Source of the DNA: Novosphingobium decolorationis
GTDB lineage: Bacteria; Pseudomonadota; Alphaproteobacteria; Sphingomonadales; Sphingomonadaceae
Length of the DNA: 64,000 bases
NCBI RefSeq assembly: GCF_018417475.1
Contig: NZ_CP054856.1
Span: 1,705,001-1,769,000, forward strand
Reading direction: 5' to 3'
Position numbers and translations under genes: made by a program. The notes beneath the pieces are model-generated. The model was given only the letters and a program-made list of their open reading frames with translations, did no database searches and had not been told where the DNA came from. Below, in pieces: positions 43,309-52,033 of this stretch (the stretch's first letter is position 1; every line of letters starts with the position of its first letter).

Positions 43309-43740
43309 CGCAGGCATCGGACAAGCAAGGAAGCTGCCTCCTCCTGCGGCCCGGATTTCCACCCGAGAGAAGATCCCGGCCTGAGGTTCACCTGGCACAC
43401 CCCGATAGAAATCCCGGCCAAGACAGGAGAATGCTTCCGAGGGCCATCGCCCTCGAGCTCCCCAAACTGTCCAGCCCCCATTTCACACGCCACCTTGCCC
43501 GAGAAGGGTGGGGACGCCCATTCGGGGGGCAAGGAGCGAGGCCCCTTGCAAGGATCACTGCGTTTTCCAATATGGCCGGCGTGTGATCCACCAGCACATA
43601 TACCGCCATCAGGCTACATGCCGTGGCGCGTCCCGACTGCAGCACCTTCGCGTGCCCTTTCTCCGCACAATTGCGGATAGGGCATTTCGCGGGTTCAACC
43701 CTAACGCCGCAGCAGCCCATTTCGTGACAAGACGCTCACC
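43309..43740. other. 432-base gap without a supported gene (contains repeat R4)
   Basis: No frame here has recognisable homology or a good start. The part at 43425-43555 is a copy of the dispersed hairpin repeat. The remaining 43560-43740 shows no clear hairpin or T-tract; the promoter of the PilZ gene must lie here, but I cannot pinpoint it. Confidence 0.6.
43425..43555. repeat. Dispersed bipartite hairpin repeat, copy R4
   Basis: First hairpin CCGAGGGC-CATC-GCCCTCGA at 43437-43456, followed by GCTCCCCAAACTGTCC. The second part has CGCCCATTCGGGGGGCAAGG and a decayed second hairpin (GGAGCGAGGCCCCTTG). Same order and spacing as copy R6. Confidence 0.7.
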
Positions 43741-44178
43741 ATGCGCGAAACCGATCCCTCCGATTGCCATGTACGCCGCAGGACCATCAGCCGGGCCGCG
43801 CTCGAAAACCGTCCCGAGGTGCCCTCCGGACGGCGTAGCCAGAGCCGCCTGCGCGTTCGGCTACCCGCACGGATCGAAACCCTAGCCGAAGACTTCCAGG
43901 TCATTCTGGCCGACCTTTCCGGCAACGGCGCCCGCTTCCTGACCGACGCGCGGCTCGCCCCGGGCAGCGAAGTCGTGCTCGCCTGGGGCCGCCACGAAGC
44001 CTTTGGCGAGGTCGTCTGGTGCGCCCACAACCAGTGCGGCCTTGCCTTTGTCGAACCGCTCGATCGGCGCGTCCTTCTCGACACCCGCGCCCTCAACGAT
44101 GCAGCCCAACTGCCCGACGATCGCGCCATGCTCAAGCAGATCGCTTCCCAGTGGGTGCGCGGCGTACGGCGTCTCTAG
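43741..44178 (+). CDS. PilZ-domain protein (probable c-di-GMP receptor)
   Basis: A 145-residue protein with a PilZ domain. The c-di-GMP binding motifs are visible as GRRSQSRLRVRLPARI (RxxxR) near residue 31 and DLSGNGARFL (D/NxSxxG) near residue 58, followed by beta strands VVLAWGRHEAFGEVVWCAHNQCGLAFVEP (cited in part). It would respond to c-di-GMP, such as that made by the PAS-GGDEF protein at 8616, although no direct link is shown. Stand-alone gene. Confidence 0.83.
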   Translation: MRETDPSDCHVRRRTISRAALENRPEVPSGRRSQSRLRVRLPARIETLAEDFQVILADLSGNGARFLTDARLAPGSEVVLAWGRHEAFGEVVWCAHNQCGLAFVEPLDRRVLLDTRALNDAAQLPDDRAMLKQIASQWVRGVRRL

Positions 44179-44249
44179 TTCGGCTTGCCAACTCACCGGG
44201 CTCCTCCAGCTGGATCCCTCACGTCCCGCCCGCGCCTTGGTCGAGACAG

Positions 44250-44310
44250 CCGAGGTTTCCGATTCCGGGGTCAAGGGGCGATGGCCCCTTGGAAAAATTC
44301 TCCCTTCTTC
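44250..44310. repeat. Dispersed hairpin repeat, partial copy R5
   Basis: GAGGTTTCCGATTCCGGGGT followed by the hairpin CAAGGGGC-GATG-GCCCCTTG (44272-44291) and a pyrimidine-rich end. Only the second arm of the element is present. Confidence 0.65.
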
Positions 44311-44344
44311 ATGTTATAGGCCCCTGAGGCCAAACTCCCCACGC

Positions 44345-45319
44345 TCAAAGCGGCATCGCCCCAGTCAGTTCGAGCTGCGCGAAATAGCGCGCCATCGCAT
44401 CCTGCGTGGATTGGGACAGCGCGATGAAGGCCCGCCGCCGGTCGCTGTCATCGCACACGCGCACGAACAGCCCGGCTTCCACCATCTGGCCAATCCAGCG
44501 CAGCGCCGTCGTCGGGGGTACGCCTGAGGCGATGCACAGCGATGTTACCGAAACACGTTTCCCCTCCCCTTGCGAGGCGGTGAGATCGAGCAGCATGTCC
44601 CACGCCGGATCGGCAAAAAGATCGCCTTCGAAGAAGCGCCCGCGCTGCTGGCGCTGGCGCAGGATCCGGCGCACCAGCGCAGCCGGGGGAAGTTCAGGGA
44701 GCGTATCGGCCTTGGCGGCCGCTCCAGGCTTCGTTTCGACCCTTTGGCCGAAGTCGAAGACAGGACCATTGCCCACTGCCCCTGCTCCCGATCCGGGTCC
44801 CAGCCGCTGGATCTGCCCGGCGATCTGGCCGACCTGTTCGGTCAGCCGCAGCAGCATCAGGCGGTCATCCTCGGACAGCTCGCGCAAACGCGTCTGGCCA
44901 AAGCTTGCCATGACCCGGCCAAGCGCGAGCACGCGTTCCGCCCGGTCGGGATCGACCAGCAGGATCGGATCGGACTGGTCCATGCACGAAAAGACGCAGT
45001 CGAGCGCCTCCACCGATGTCGATACGATGAGCCGGGTGCCCGAACGCCGGGCCGTCTGATCGAGGCGCGCCAGCATGGCGGTGCCGCGCGCATCCACCTG
45101 CGGACAATCGACAAGAACGATGTCACCCAGCGGGCGGACATCCTCGAACGCGAGGTCCTCCAGGCTTCCCGTCGCGGTGACTTCCAGCCCGGCGGCAACC
45201 GCGTCTTCGCGAACGCCCGCGCGCAGATTGGGCCTGTCCGCGTAGATCGAGAGCCGGGTGCGTGCCTGCCCGGCCTCCCCATAGGCGAAATCCCTGTGCG
45301 AAACGTCCGTCCCTCGCAT
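44345..45319 (-). CDS. Pseudo-receiver plus winged-helix regulator
   Basis: A 324-residue protein of a type seen in sphingomonads. The N-terminal 130 residues look like a response-regulator fold without a clear phosphorylation pocket (LSIYADRPNLRAGVREDAVA, DIVLVDCPQVDARGTAML, ILLVDPDRAERVLALG). A flexible linker follows, and residues about 225-315 form a MarR-like winged helix (LLDLTASQGEGKRVSVTSLC, GVPPTTALRWIGQMVEAGL, VRVCDDSDRRRAFIALS). It is probably a DNA-binding regulator; ligand and targets are unknown. It ends the strand upstream of ferrochelatase but is separated from it by 83 bases, so it may be the last gene of the mrp-hemH operon. Confidence 0.75.
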   Translation of the reverse strand: MRGTDVSHRDFAYGEAGQARTRLSIYADRPNLRAGVREDAVAAGLEVTATGSLEDLAFEDVRPLGDIVLVDCPQVDARGTAMLARLDQTARRSGTRLIVSTSVEALDCVFSCMDQSDPILLVDPDRAERVLALGRVMASFGQTRLRELSEDDRLMLLRLTEQVGQIAGQIQRLGPGSGAGAVGNGPVFDFGQRVETKPGAAAKADTLPELPPAALVRRILRQRQQRGRFFEGDLFADPAWDMLLDLTASQGEGKRVSVTSLCIASGVPPTTALRWIGQMVEAGLFVRVCDDSDRRRAFIALSQSTQDAMARYFAQLELTGAMPL

Positions 45320-45402
45320 CTGCCCGACTCCGTAAAATTCCGATGGAACAGGAGTAGAACAAAGAAGAATGGCGTCAATCGCGCGGCCCGGTTAAATTCC
45401 TG

Positions 45403-46413
45403 TCACCATCCACCAAGTTCCTGACGAACAAGAACTTCCAGCATCTCGATGCCGATGGGCTTGGCGTTGAGGCAGGTCAGTGTCGCGAAGTCCCGGCCTC
45501 CCGCCTCCTCGAACTGTTCGCGTCCGCGCAAGGCCAGTTCTTCGAGTGTCTCCACGCAATCGGCCGAGAAACCCGGAGCCGCCACCGCGATCCGCTTCGT
45601 GCCAGCCGCCGCTTCCTTCGCCAGGACCACGTCGGTCGCCGGCTCCAGCCACTTGGCGCGCCCGAAGCGCGACTGGAAGCTCGTTTCGACCCGCAGATCG
45701 GGCAGGCGCCGGGCGAGGCGTTCAGAAAGCAGGCGCGCGGTCTTGCGGCATTGGCAGTGGTAGGGATCGCCCAGGTGCAGTGTGCGTTCGGGCATGCCGT
45801 GGAAGGAGAGCAGCAGCACCTCGGGCACGAACGCCAGCGCCTCGATCTCTGCGGCCAGGTCCTCTTCGAGCGCCGCGACGTGGGCGGGATGGTCGTAGTA
45901 GGGGGGCAGCGTGCGGATCGCCGGTTGCCAACGCATACCCTTCAGCGCCTCGCCCAGCTTGTCCATGACCGAGGCCGTCGTTGCGCCCGAATACTGCGGG
46001 TAGAGCGGCGCGATGAGGATGCGGTCGCACCCCTCCTCCTTCAGGGCCTGGAGCCGGTCGGGGATCGAGGGATTGCCGTAGCGCATGGCCCAGTCGACCC
46101 GGACATCCTCGCCCAGGCGCTCCTGCAGCGCCTCGGCCTGGTCGCTGGTGATGGCGGCCAAGGGCGAGCCCTTCTCGGTCCAGACCTGACTATAGGCATG
46201 TGCGGACTTGGCCGGGCGCGTGCGCAGGATGATGCCGTGCAGGATCGGCTTCCAGGCGAGCGGCGGGATCTCGATCACGCGCGGGTCGGACAGGAACTCG
46301 GCAAGATAGCGGCGCACGGCCGGCGCGGTGGGCGCCTCGGGCGTGCCCAGGTTGACCAGCAGAACGCCGATACGCCCCACAGGGGCCGCCGGATGAGTGT
46401 CGGGACGCAGCAT
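45403..46413 (-). CDS. hemH: Ferrochelatase
   Basis: A 336-residue ferrochelatase, which inserts Fe2+ into protoporphyrin IX. Motifs are GVLLVNLGTPEAPTAPAVRR, MRYGNPSIPDRL, LIAPLYPQYSGATTASVMD, LLLSFHGMPERTLHLGDPYH with the catalytic histidine, YHCQCRKTARLL and PGFSADCVETLEEL. The ATG at 46413 shares one base with the stop of the upstream molybdenum-hydroxylase gene, so hemH is translated as the third gene of a coupled operon. It supplies haem for the cytochrome oxidase encoded nearby, among other uses. Confidence 0.95.
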   Translation of the reverse strand: MLRPDTHPAAPVGRIGVLLVNLGTPEAPTAPAVRRYLAEFLSDPRVIEIPPLAWKPILHGIILRTRPAKSAHAYSQVWTEKGSPLAAITSDQAEALQERLGEDVRVDWAMRYGNPSIPDRLQALKEEGCDRILIAPLYPQYSGATTASVMDKLGEALKGMRWQPAIRTLPPYYDHPAHVAALEEDLAAEIEALAFVPEVLLLSFHGMPERTLHLGDPYHCQCRKTARLLSERLARRLPDLRVETSFQSRFGRAKWLEPATDVVLAKEAAAGTKRIAVAAPGFSADCVETLEELALRGREQFEEAGGRDFATLTCLNAKPIGIEMLEVLVRQELGGW

Positions 46414-48683
46414 CACAGTTCCTCGGAAAAAAGCGGCAAACGCCGGAAACGAAGCCCGGTTGCCGAGAAAAGCGCATTGGCGAGCGCGGGCGCCGCGACA
46501 GCAACACCCAGTTCGCCCGGATCGACCGGCTCGGCATCGCTGGTGACGAAGGCGACCTCGATCTCGGGCGTGTCCTTCAATGTCGGCAGGCCCAGTTCGC
46601 CCAGGGTCTCGATCTGGGGGCGGCCTGTCACGTAGCGGGTGCTGCAGCCCAGGGCGAGGCCGAGCCCGAACAGCAAGCCGCCTTCGATCTGCTGGCGCGC
46701 GATGTCGGTGTTCACGATCCGCCCGATGTCGGCCACCGCGCTCAGCCGTTCGACCTTCACCCCGCCTTCTTCGCGCCGGACACTGGCGATGGCCGCAATG
46801 TAGCCGCCGCCCAGCGCATGGCAGGCGAGCCCCTGCCCGCTCTGGTTCGCGCCCCCGTCCCACTGCGCCAGGGAGGCGACACGCTGCAGGCATTCGGCGA
46901 GGCGCGGCGTCTGGCCGAGCAACGCCATGCGCAGCGCCAGGGGCTCTTTCTGATGGCGGTGGGCCATCTCGTCGAAGAAGCACTCGGTAAAGAAGGCGGT
47001 GTAGCCATGCGCGTTGCCGCGAAGGCGCCCGGTAGGCAGCGCAATGCGCGCAGGCACATGATCGATCTCGATATGCGGAATGGCGTAGACCGGCACCGCG
47101 CCCTCCAGGACCAGCGCATCCTCTTCGCCGTCAACCGCCGCGATGGCCTGTGCCGATGTATCGCCATCGATCAGGCGGCGGCCGAACTCACGCGCGCTGG
47201 CCGGCACCGCGATGCGCGCGCGCCAGGCCCCGATGCCGCCATTGGTGTCCGGGCGCCCGGCCATGACTGCGACGGCGGGCGTACGCGGAAAACCGGCGCG
47301 ATGCTCCTCGGCGCGCGACCAGACGAGCTGGACGGGCCGTCCCGCATCCCGCGCAAGGCTCGCCACCTGGCCTGCAAGAGCGACTTCGAGCCGCCGGTCG
47401 AAACTGCCACCCAGCGGCATCGGGTAGAGGACGACCTGCGAAGGCGAGAGCCCGGCGGCCTCGGCCGCCATGCGCTTTGCAGCTTCGGGCGCCTGCGTCC
47501 CGATCCACAGTTCGAGGAGGCCGTCTTCAAGCCGCGCGGTGGCCGCCGCCGTCTCGATCCCGGCGTGCAGCGCGGGCGTCACCTCATAGCGCAGCTGAAC
47601 CGGCAACGCGCCGCCGGTAAGATCCATGTCCCCCTGGCCGAAGACACGGTGGGCGTGGCCATCGCGAAGGGCCGTGTCGAGCGCGGTCTCGACCTCGGCG
47701 CTGTCGACGCCACCGGCAAAGCGGAACAGCGGCTGCATGCGTTCCAGCGCGGTCTCGGCCGCCCAGCCGTTGCTGGCGAGCGCGGCCACCCAGGCAACGC
47801 CCTGCGTTTCGCCTTTCACGATCCGCTCGAAGCCGTGCACCTCCTTGCCCCGGGCCTCGTCGATCGTTTCGAGACGGCTCGACGCCGCGATGGGGCCATG
47901 CCGGATCGCGGCGTGGAGCATGCCGGGCAAACGCACATCGCCTGCAAAGGTCCACGAGCCATCAACCTTGGAGGGCAGATCCAAACGCGGGAAGGCAAGC
48001 TCGGCACCGGGCGGGAAGTCGCTCGGGTCCTCGGCCGGCGCCACGGGCTGGAGCGGGGGCACATCGGGCGGGTCCAGACGGCTCGCCGCCTCGGCTAACG
48101 CGCCGAAGGGCAAGGTCTGCTCCCCGTGGCGGACGAGACCATCGGCGACGGTGCATTCCTCCCACGCCACGCCCCAACGCTCGGCGGCGGCCTGCATCAG
48201 GAGCGCGCGGGTTGATGCGGCCGCGGCGCGCGCGGGGGCTTCGTAGGCGGCGAGCGCGGTGCCGTCGGCGGTGACGTTGAAGCGGTTATCCTCAGCCCAG
48301 CGGCGGGTGACGAGGTCCTCGGGCTGCTCAACGAGGCGCGGCGCGGCGGGCAGCCACATCTCGCCCCAGCGGGCAGCGAGGACAGTGTTGGCATAGTGCG
48401 CGCTGACCGGCGCGGGCTCGACCGCGACCTGGCGCCAGTCCGCGCCCAGTTCCATCGCGACGATCTGCGGCAGGAGCGTGGTAATCCCCTGCCCCATCTC
48501 CACCTGCGGGACGGCGACGGTGACGACGCCCTGGCGCGAGATCTTGATCCAGGCGTCGAAGGCCTGTTCGTCGGGGCCGGGCTGGAGCGGCAGCGGAAAG
48601 CTGCGCGGGCGCAGCAACCAGCCGACGGCAAGTCCGCCGCCGACAAGTCCCCCTATCAGGATGCCCCGACGCGTGACGCGCAT
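46413..48683 (-). CDS. Molybdenum hydroxylase large subunit (isoquinoline 1-oxidoreductase beta-like)
   Basis: A 756-residue molybdopterin-binding large subunit of the xanthine oxidase superfamily, IorB-like. It has a Tat-like signal (RVTRRGILIGGLVGGGLAVG), VPQVEMGQGITTLLPQIVAMELG near residue 60, PLGGSFDRRLE, RGNAHGYTAFFTECFFDEMA, CHALGGGYIAAIASVRREE and a C-terminal LGVAVAAPALANALFSATG. A conserved PVDPGELGVAVAAP places the active-site glutamate. Such enzymes need a small [2Fe-2S] subunit, often encoded next door, but none is present here. It sits between mrp and hemH with one-base or four-base overlaps on both sides. Substrate unknown. Confidence 0.85.
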   Translation of the reverse strand: MRVTRRGILIGGLVGGGLAVGWLLRPRSFPLPLQPGPDEQAFDAWIKISRQGVVTVAVPQVEMGQGITTLLPQIVAMELGADWRQVAVEPAPVSAHYANTVLAARWGEMWLPAAPRLVEQPEDLVTRRWAEDNRFNVTADGTALAAYEAPARAAAASTRALLMQAAAERWGVAWEECTVADGLVRHGEQTLPFGALAEAASRLDPPDVPPLQPVAPAEDPSDFPPGAELAFPRLDLPSKVDGSWTFAGDVRLPGMLHAAIRHGPIAASSRLETIDEARGKEVHGFERIVKGETQGVAWVAALASNGWAAETALERMQPLFRFAGGVDSAEVETALDTALRDGHAHRVFGQGDMDLTGGALPVQLRYEVTPALHAGIETAAATARLEDGLLELWIGTQAPEAAKRMAAEAAGLSPSQVVLYPMPLGGSFDRRLEVALAGQVASLARDAGRPVQLVWSRAEEHRAGFPRTPAVAVMAGRPDTNGGIGAWRARIAVPASAREFGRRLIDGDTSAQAIAAVDGEEDALVLEGAVPVYAIPHIEIDHVPARIALPTGRLRGNAHGYTAFFTECFFDEMAHRHQKEPLALRMALLGQTPRLAECLQRVASLAQWDGGANQSGQGLACHALGGGYIAAIASVRREEGGVKVERLSAVADIGRIVNTDIARQQIEGGLLFGLGLALGCSTRYVTGRPQIETLGELGLPTLKDTPEIEVAFVTSDAEPVDPGELGVAVAAPALANALFSATGLRFRRLPLFSEEL

Positions 48684-49699
48684 CAGTTGCTCTCCGCGCC
48701 CGCCGTGCTGTCCAGCCACGCGGCGACCTGCTGCCCCAGCGCGGCAAAGGCCTCGGCCTGCTTGCCCTCACCGGCCGCAGGCGGCGTTCCGGCATCGCTC
48801 TGCGTTCGGATGGCGATGTCGAGCGGGATGCGCCCGAGGAAAGGGACGCCCAGTTCCTGCGCCGAGGCCTGCGCCCCGCCGCACCCGAAGGGATCGCTTT
48901 CCTCGCCGCAATGGGGGCAGATGTAGCCCGCCATGTTCTCGACCAGGCCCACGATCGGTACGCCGCCCTTGGTGAACAGCTCGATCGCGCGGGTCGCGTC
49001 GATCAGCGCCAGGTCCTGCGGGGTCGAGACGATGACCGCCCCTGCCGGCTTGAACTTCTGGAGCATGGTCAGCTGCACGTCGCCCGTACCCGGCGGGAGG
49101 TCGACGACGAGCACGTCGGCGTCCTCCCAGTGGGCTTCCAGGAGCTGCGTCAGCGCGCCTGCTGCCATCGGCCCGCGCCACGCAATCGCCTGCCCGGGTT
49201 CGGAGAGGTGCGCCATCGAAAGCACCGGCACGCCCCAGGGGCTTGCCACCGGAACCAGCCGCTTGTCGTGGGCGACCGGCTTGATGCCCTCGGTGCCGAG
49301 GAGACGCGCCTGCGAGGGGCCGTAGATATCGGCATCGACGAGGCCGACCTTGAGCCCCTGGCGCGCGAGGGCGACAGCCAGGTTGGTCGAAAGCGTCGAC
49401 TTGCCGACCCCGCCCTTGCCCGAGCCGACCGCGAGAATGCGCGGGGCCGCCTTGACGGCACCGGCGTCCTTGTCGGCCATGAAGGCGATGCGCACTTCGG
49501 CGATATCCTCTTCGCGCAGCAGCGCCTTGCGCGCCGCGATCTCTAGCGCGGCGCGATCCCTTGCGGAAAGTCCGGAGGCCTCAAGGATCAGCGTGACCGT
49601 AGCTTCGGCGCAACGCAGCGATTGCAGGCGCTCGCGCGCCTGGGCGGGAAGAAGCGCGCGCAGCGCCTCGGTATCGGGAGTGCTGTCGGGGGTGCTCAT
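48683..49699 (-). CDS. mrp: Mrp/ApbC-family iron-sulfur cluster carrier ATPase
   Basis: A 338-residue P-loop ATPase that carries Fe-S clusters. The N-terminal DUF59-like domain is short (LILEASGLSARDRAALE). Then come the deviant Walker A GSGKGGVGKSTLSTNLA, DADIYGPSQARLL, VVDLPPGTGDVQLTMLQ and the CxxC motif YICPHCGEES, also GCGGAQ. It is the first gene of a coupled leftward operon with the molybdenum hydroxylase and hemH, fitting a cofactor-supply theme. Divergent from hflK with 135 bases between them. Confidence 0.93.
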   Translation of the reverse strand: MSTPDSTPDTEALRALLPAQARERLQSLRCAEATVTLILEASGLSARDRAALEIAARKALLREEDIAEVRIAFMADKDAGAVKAAPRILAVGSGKGGVGKSTLSTNLAVALARQGLKVGLVDADIYGPSQARLLGTEGIKPVAHDKRLVPVASPWGVPVLSMAHLSEPGQAIAWRGPMAAGALTQLLEAHWEDADVLVVDLPPGTGDVQLTMLQKFKPAGAVIVSTPQDLALIDATRAIELFTKGGVPIVGLVENMAGYICPHCGEESDPFGCGGAQASAQELGVPFLGRIPLDIAIRTQSDAGTPPAAGEGKQAEAFAALGQQVAAWLDSTAGAESN

Positions 49700-49834
49700 G
49701 ACAGGGGCGTCGCTTTGCGGAATTGTGAGCGGTTCATGGCGCTCAGGTGGCCCAGCGAAGGAAAAAGGGCAAGAGTGGCCCTGTTTTTCGGTGCAAGGGT
49801 GTTTTTTGGCACAAGCCTTCCTATAGATAACGCC

Positions 49835-51052
49835 ATGAAAGCGATTGGCGATGCAATTACGCGAGCAGGCCTGAAGATGGCCGGACGCAACAGCCCCTGG
49901 GGCTCGGGCGGCGGCTCATCGGGTGAGGATGGCACCGGATCGGGGCAGGACGGCAGCGGCGCGGACGACGCCTCGAGCGGCGGTTCCGGCGATGGCGATG
50001 GTGACAAGGGTGGCTCGGGCGACAGCGCGGGCCCGCGCAATCCCTGGCTTCCCAGCGGCAATCCCCCGCCGCGCCGTTCGGCCAGCATCGAGGACATCTT
50101 CCGCTCGCGCGATCCGCGCAAGGGCGGTGGAGGCGGCGGCCCGCGCGGCCCCGGCGGTGGTTTCCCGCAGATGCCGCGCCGGCCCGACGGCTCCTCCTGG
50201 ATGCCCTTCCTGATCGGCGGCGTGGTCGTGCTGTTCCTCTTCCTGTCGAGCTTTCACCAGCTCGATCCGGGCGAACAGGGCGTCGTCACCCGCTTCGGGC
50301 GCTATTCGCGCGTCATCGATTCGGGCATCAACCTGACCGCCCCCTGGCCTATCGAAAGCGTGAAGGTGGAGGACGTGCGCTCGTTCAACGTCGACACCAT
50401 CCCGGAAGGCAGCGGCGAGAAGCTGATGCTCACCAGCGACAAGAACCTGGTCGACCTGACCTACCTCGTGCGCTGGAACATCAAGGACCTCAAGAACTAC
50501 ACCTTCCGCCTGGCCGATCCGCAGGAAACCGTACGCGAGGTCGCCGAGACCGCGATGCGCGCCTCGATCGCGCAGATCTCGCTCAACGATGCCATCTCGG
50601 GTGACGGACGTGCCCGCGTCGAGCAGGACGTGCGTGAGCGCATGCAGACGCTGCTCGACTACTACAAGTCGGGCATCGCCATCCAGGGCGTGGAAATCAA
50701 GAAGTCCGACCCGCCGTCCAAGACCCGCTCGGCCTTCGAGCAGGTGACGGTGGCCCAGCAGGACGCCGAGCGCGACCGTTCCGAAGCCCGCGCCTGGGCC
50801 CAGCAGAAGCTGGCCGAGGCGGAAGGTAACGCCTCGCAGTTCGACAAGGTCTACGAGGAATACCGCCAGGCCCCCGAAGTGACCAAGCGGCGCATGTACT
50901 ACGAGACGATGGAGCGTGTCCTGCGCAACAACGACACGGTCGTGGCCGAGGCCGACGGCGTGACCCCCTACATCCCGCTGCCCGAAGTGACCCGCAGGGC
51001 CGCGCCGGCCGCCAGCGCGGACGGGAATGCCAACGCGAAGGGAGGCCAGTGA
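49835..51052 (+). CDS. hflK: HflK, FtsH-protease modulator
   Basis: A 405-residue SPFH-family membrane protein. The first 120 residues are glycine/serine/aspartate-rich and disordered (GSGGGSSGEDGTGSGQDGSG). One membrane helix follows (MPFLIGGVVVLFLFLSSF), then the SPFH domain with LDPGEQGVVTRFGRYSRVID and LTSDKNLVDLTYLVRWNIKD, and a helical stretch with VTVAQQDAERDRSEARAWAQ. It forms a periplasm-facing complex with HflC that controls FtsH. ATG 49835 is used; the upstream frame lacks a ribosome-binding site. Confidence 0.93.
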   Translation: MKAIGDAITRAGLKMAGRNSPWGSGGGSSGEDGTGSGQDGSGADDASSGGSGDGDGDKGGSGDSAGPRNPWLPSGNPPPRRSASIEDIFRSRDPRKGGGGGGPRGPGGGFPQMPRRPDGSSWMPFLIGGVVVLFLFLSSFHQLDPGEQGVVTRFGRYSRVIDSGINLTAPWPIESVKVEDVRSFNVDTIPEGSGEKLMLTSDKNLVDLTYLVRWNIKDLKNYTFRLADPQETVREVAETAMRASIAQISLNDAISGDGRARVEQDVRERMQTLLDYYKSGIAIQGVEIKKSDPPSKTRSAFEQVTVAQQDAERDRSEARAWAQQKLAEAEGNASQFDKVYEEYRQAPEVTKRRMYYETMERVLRNNDTVVAEADGVTPYIPLPEVTRRAAPAASADGNANAKGGQ

Positions 51053-51897
51053 TGAGCGCCTCGATGCAGAAGTACACCGGCCTCCTGGTCGCCGCGGCCA
51101 TCGTTCTCGTCGGCCTGTGGATGAGCGTGATCATCGTGCCCGAGGACCAGCAGGTGGTGATCGTGCGCGGTGGTAAGCCCAACCGCGTCTACAACGCCTA
51201 TGTCGCGGGCGCGCCCTATGGCGCGACCGATGCGGGCATCCACTTCCACATTCCCGGCTACGAGCGCGTCCAGCGCATCGACAAGCGCCTGCTGTCCGTC
51301 GACATGAGCCAGGAACAGGTGCTCTCGACCGACCAGCAGCGCGTCAATGTCGATGCCTATGCCCGCTACCGCATCACCGATCCGGTCAAGATGATCGAGA
51401 CCGCGCGCACCACCGAGAACGTGACGCAGCAGCTGATCCCGATCCTGTCCTCGAACGTGCGCCAGGAACTGGGCAAGCGGACCTTTACCTCGCTACTGAC
51501 CGCCGAGCGCGGGCAGGCGATGGCCAACATCCGCGACCTGCTCGACAGCGAGGCCCGGCAGTACGGCGCGCGCGTGGTCGACGTGCGCATCAAGCGCGCC
51601 GATCTTCCCGACGGTGCCCAGGAAAGTGCCTTCAACCGCATGGTCGCCTCGCGCCAGGAAGAGGCCAAGACGATCACCGCGCGCGGCCAGCGCGATGCCC
51701 GCATCATCCGCGCCGAAGCCGAAGCCCAGGCGGCGGGGATCTATGCCGAGAGCTTCGGCAAGGACCCGGCCTTCTACGACTTCTATCGCGCCATGCAGAG
51801 CTACGACGTGTCGTTTGCCAAGGATGGCGAATCCGGATCGAAGACCCTGTTGCTTTCGCCGGACAATGCCTACCTCAAGCACTTCCGGCAGCCCTGA
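51052..51897 (+). CDS. hflC: HflC, FtsH-protease modulator
   Basis: A 281-residue SPFH protein with an N-terminal helix (LLVAAAIVLVGLWMSVIIV), VPEDQQVVIVRGGKPNRVYN, RIDKRLLSVDMSQEQVLSTDQQRV (cited in part) and RIKRADLPDGAQESAFNRM before a helical C-terminus. The ATG at 51052 overlaps the hflK stop (TGATG) and has GGAGG ten bases upstream. Confidence 0.94.
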   Translation: MSASMQKYTGLLVAAAIVLVGLWMSVIIVPEDQQVVIVRGGKPNRVYNAYVAGAPYGATDAGIHFHIPGYERVQRIDKRLLSVDMSQEQVLSTDQQRVNVDAYARYRITDPVKMIETARTTENVTQQLIPILSSNVRQELGKRTFTSLLTAERGQAMANIRDLLDSEARQYGARVVDVRIKRADLPDGAQESAFNRMVASRQEEAKTITARGQRDARIIRAEAEAQAAGIYAESFGKDPAFYDFYRAMQSYDVSFAKDGESGSKTLLLSPDNAYLKHFRQP

Positions 51898-52033
51898 ACG
51901 GCCCGGATTTTTGGACAGATACCAGCCCGAGCCCCGCACCATTCAAACCCGGTTAAGTTGCGCCGCTTCATCCGGGGGGCGGGGTCGGAACAAACGGTGC
52001 CGTGACACCGTTGCAACGGAGGAATCAAAGGAC

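Noticed and set aside
45403-46983. Extended 526-residue ferrochelatase starting at 46983
   Set aside because: The first 190 residues overlap the molybdenum-hydroxylase gene in another frame and are Arg/Ala-rich shadow sequence; the family N-terminus begins at the ATG at 46413.
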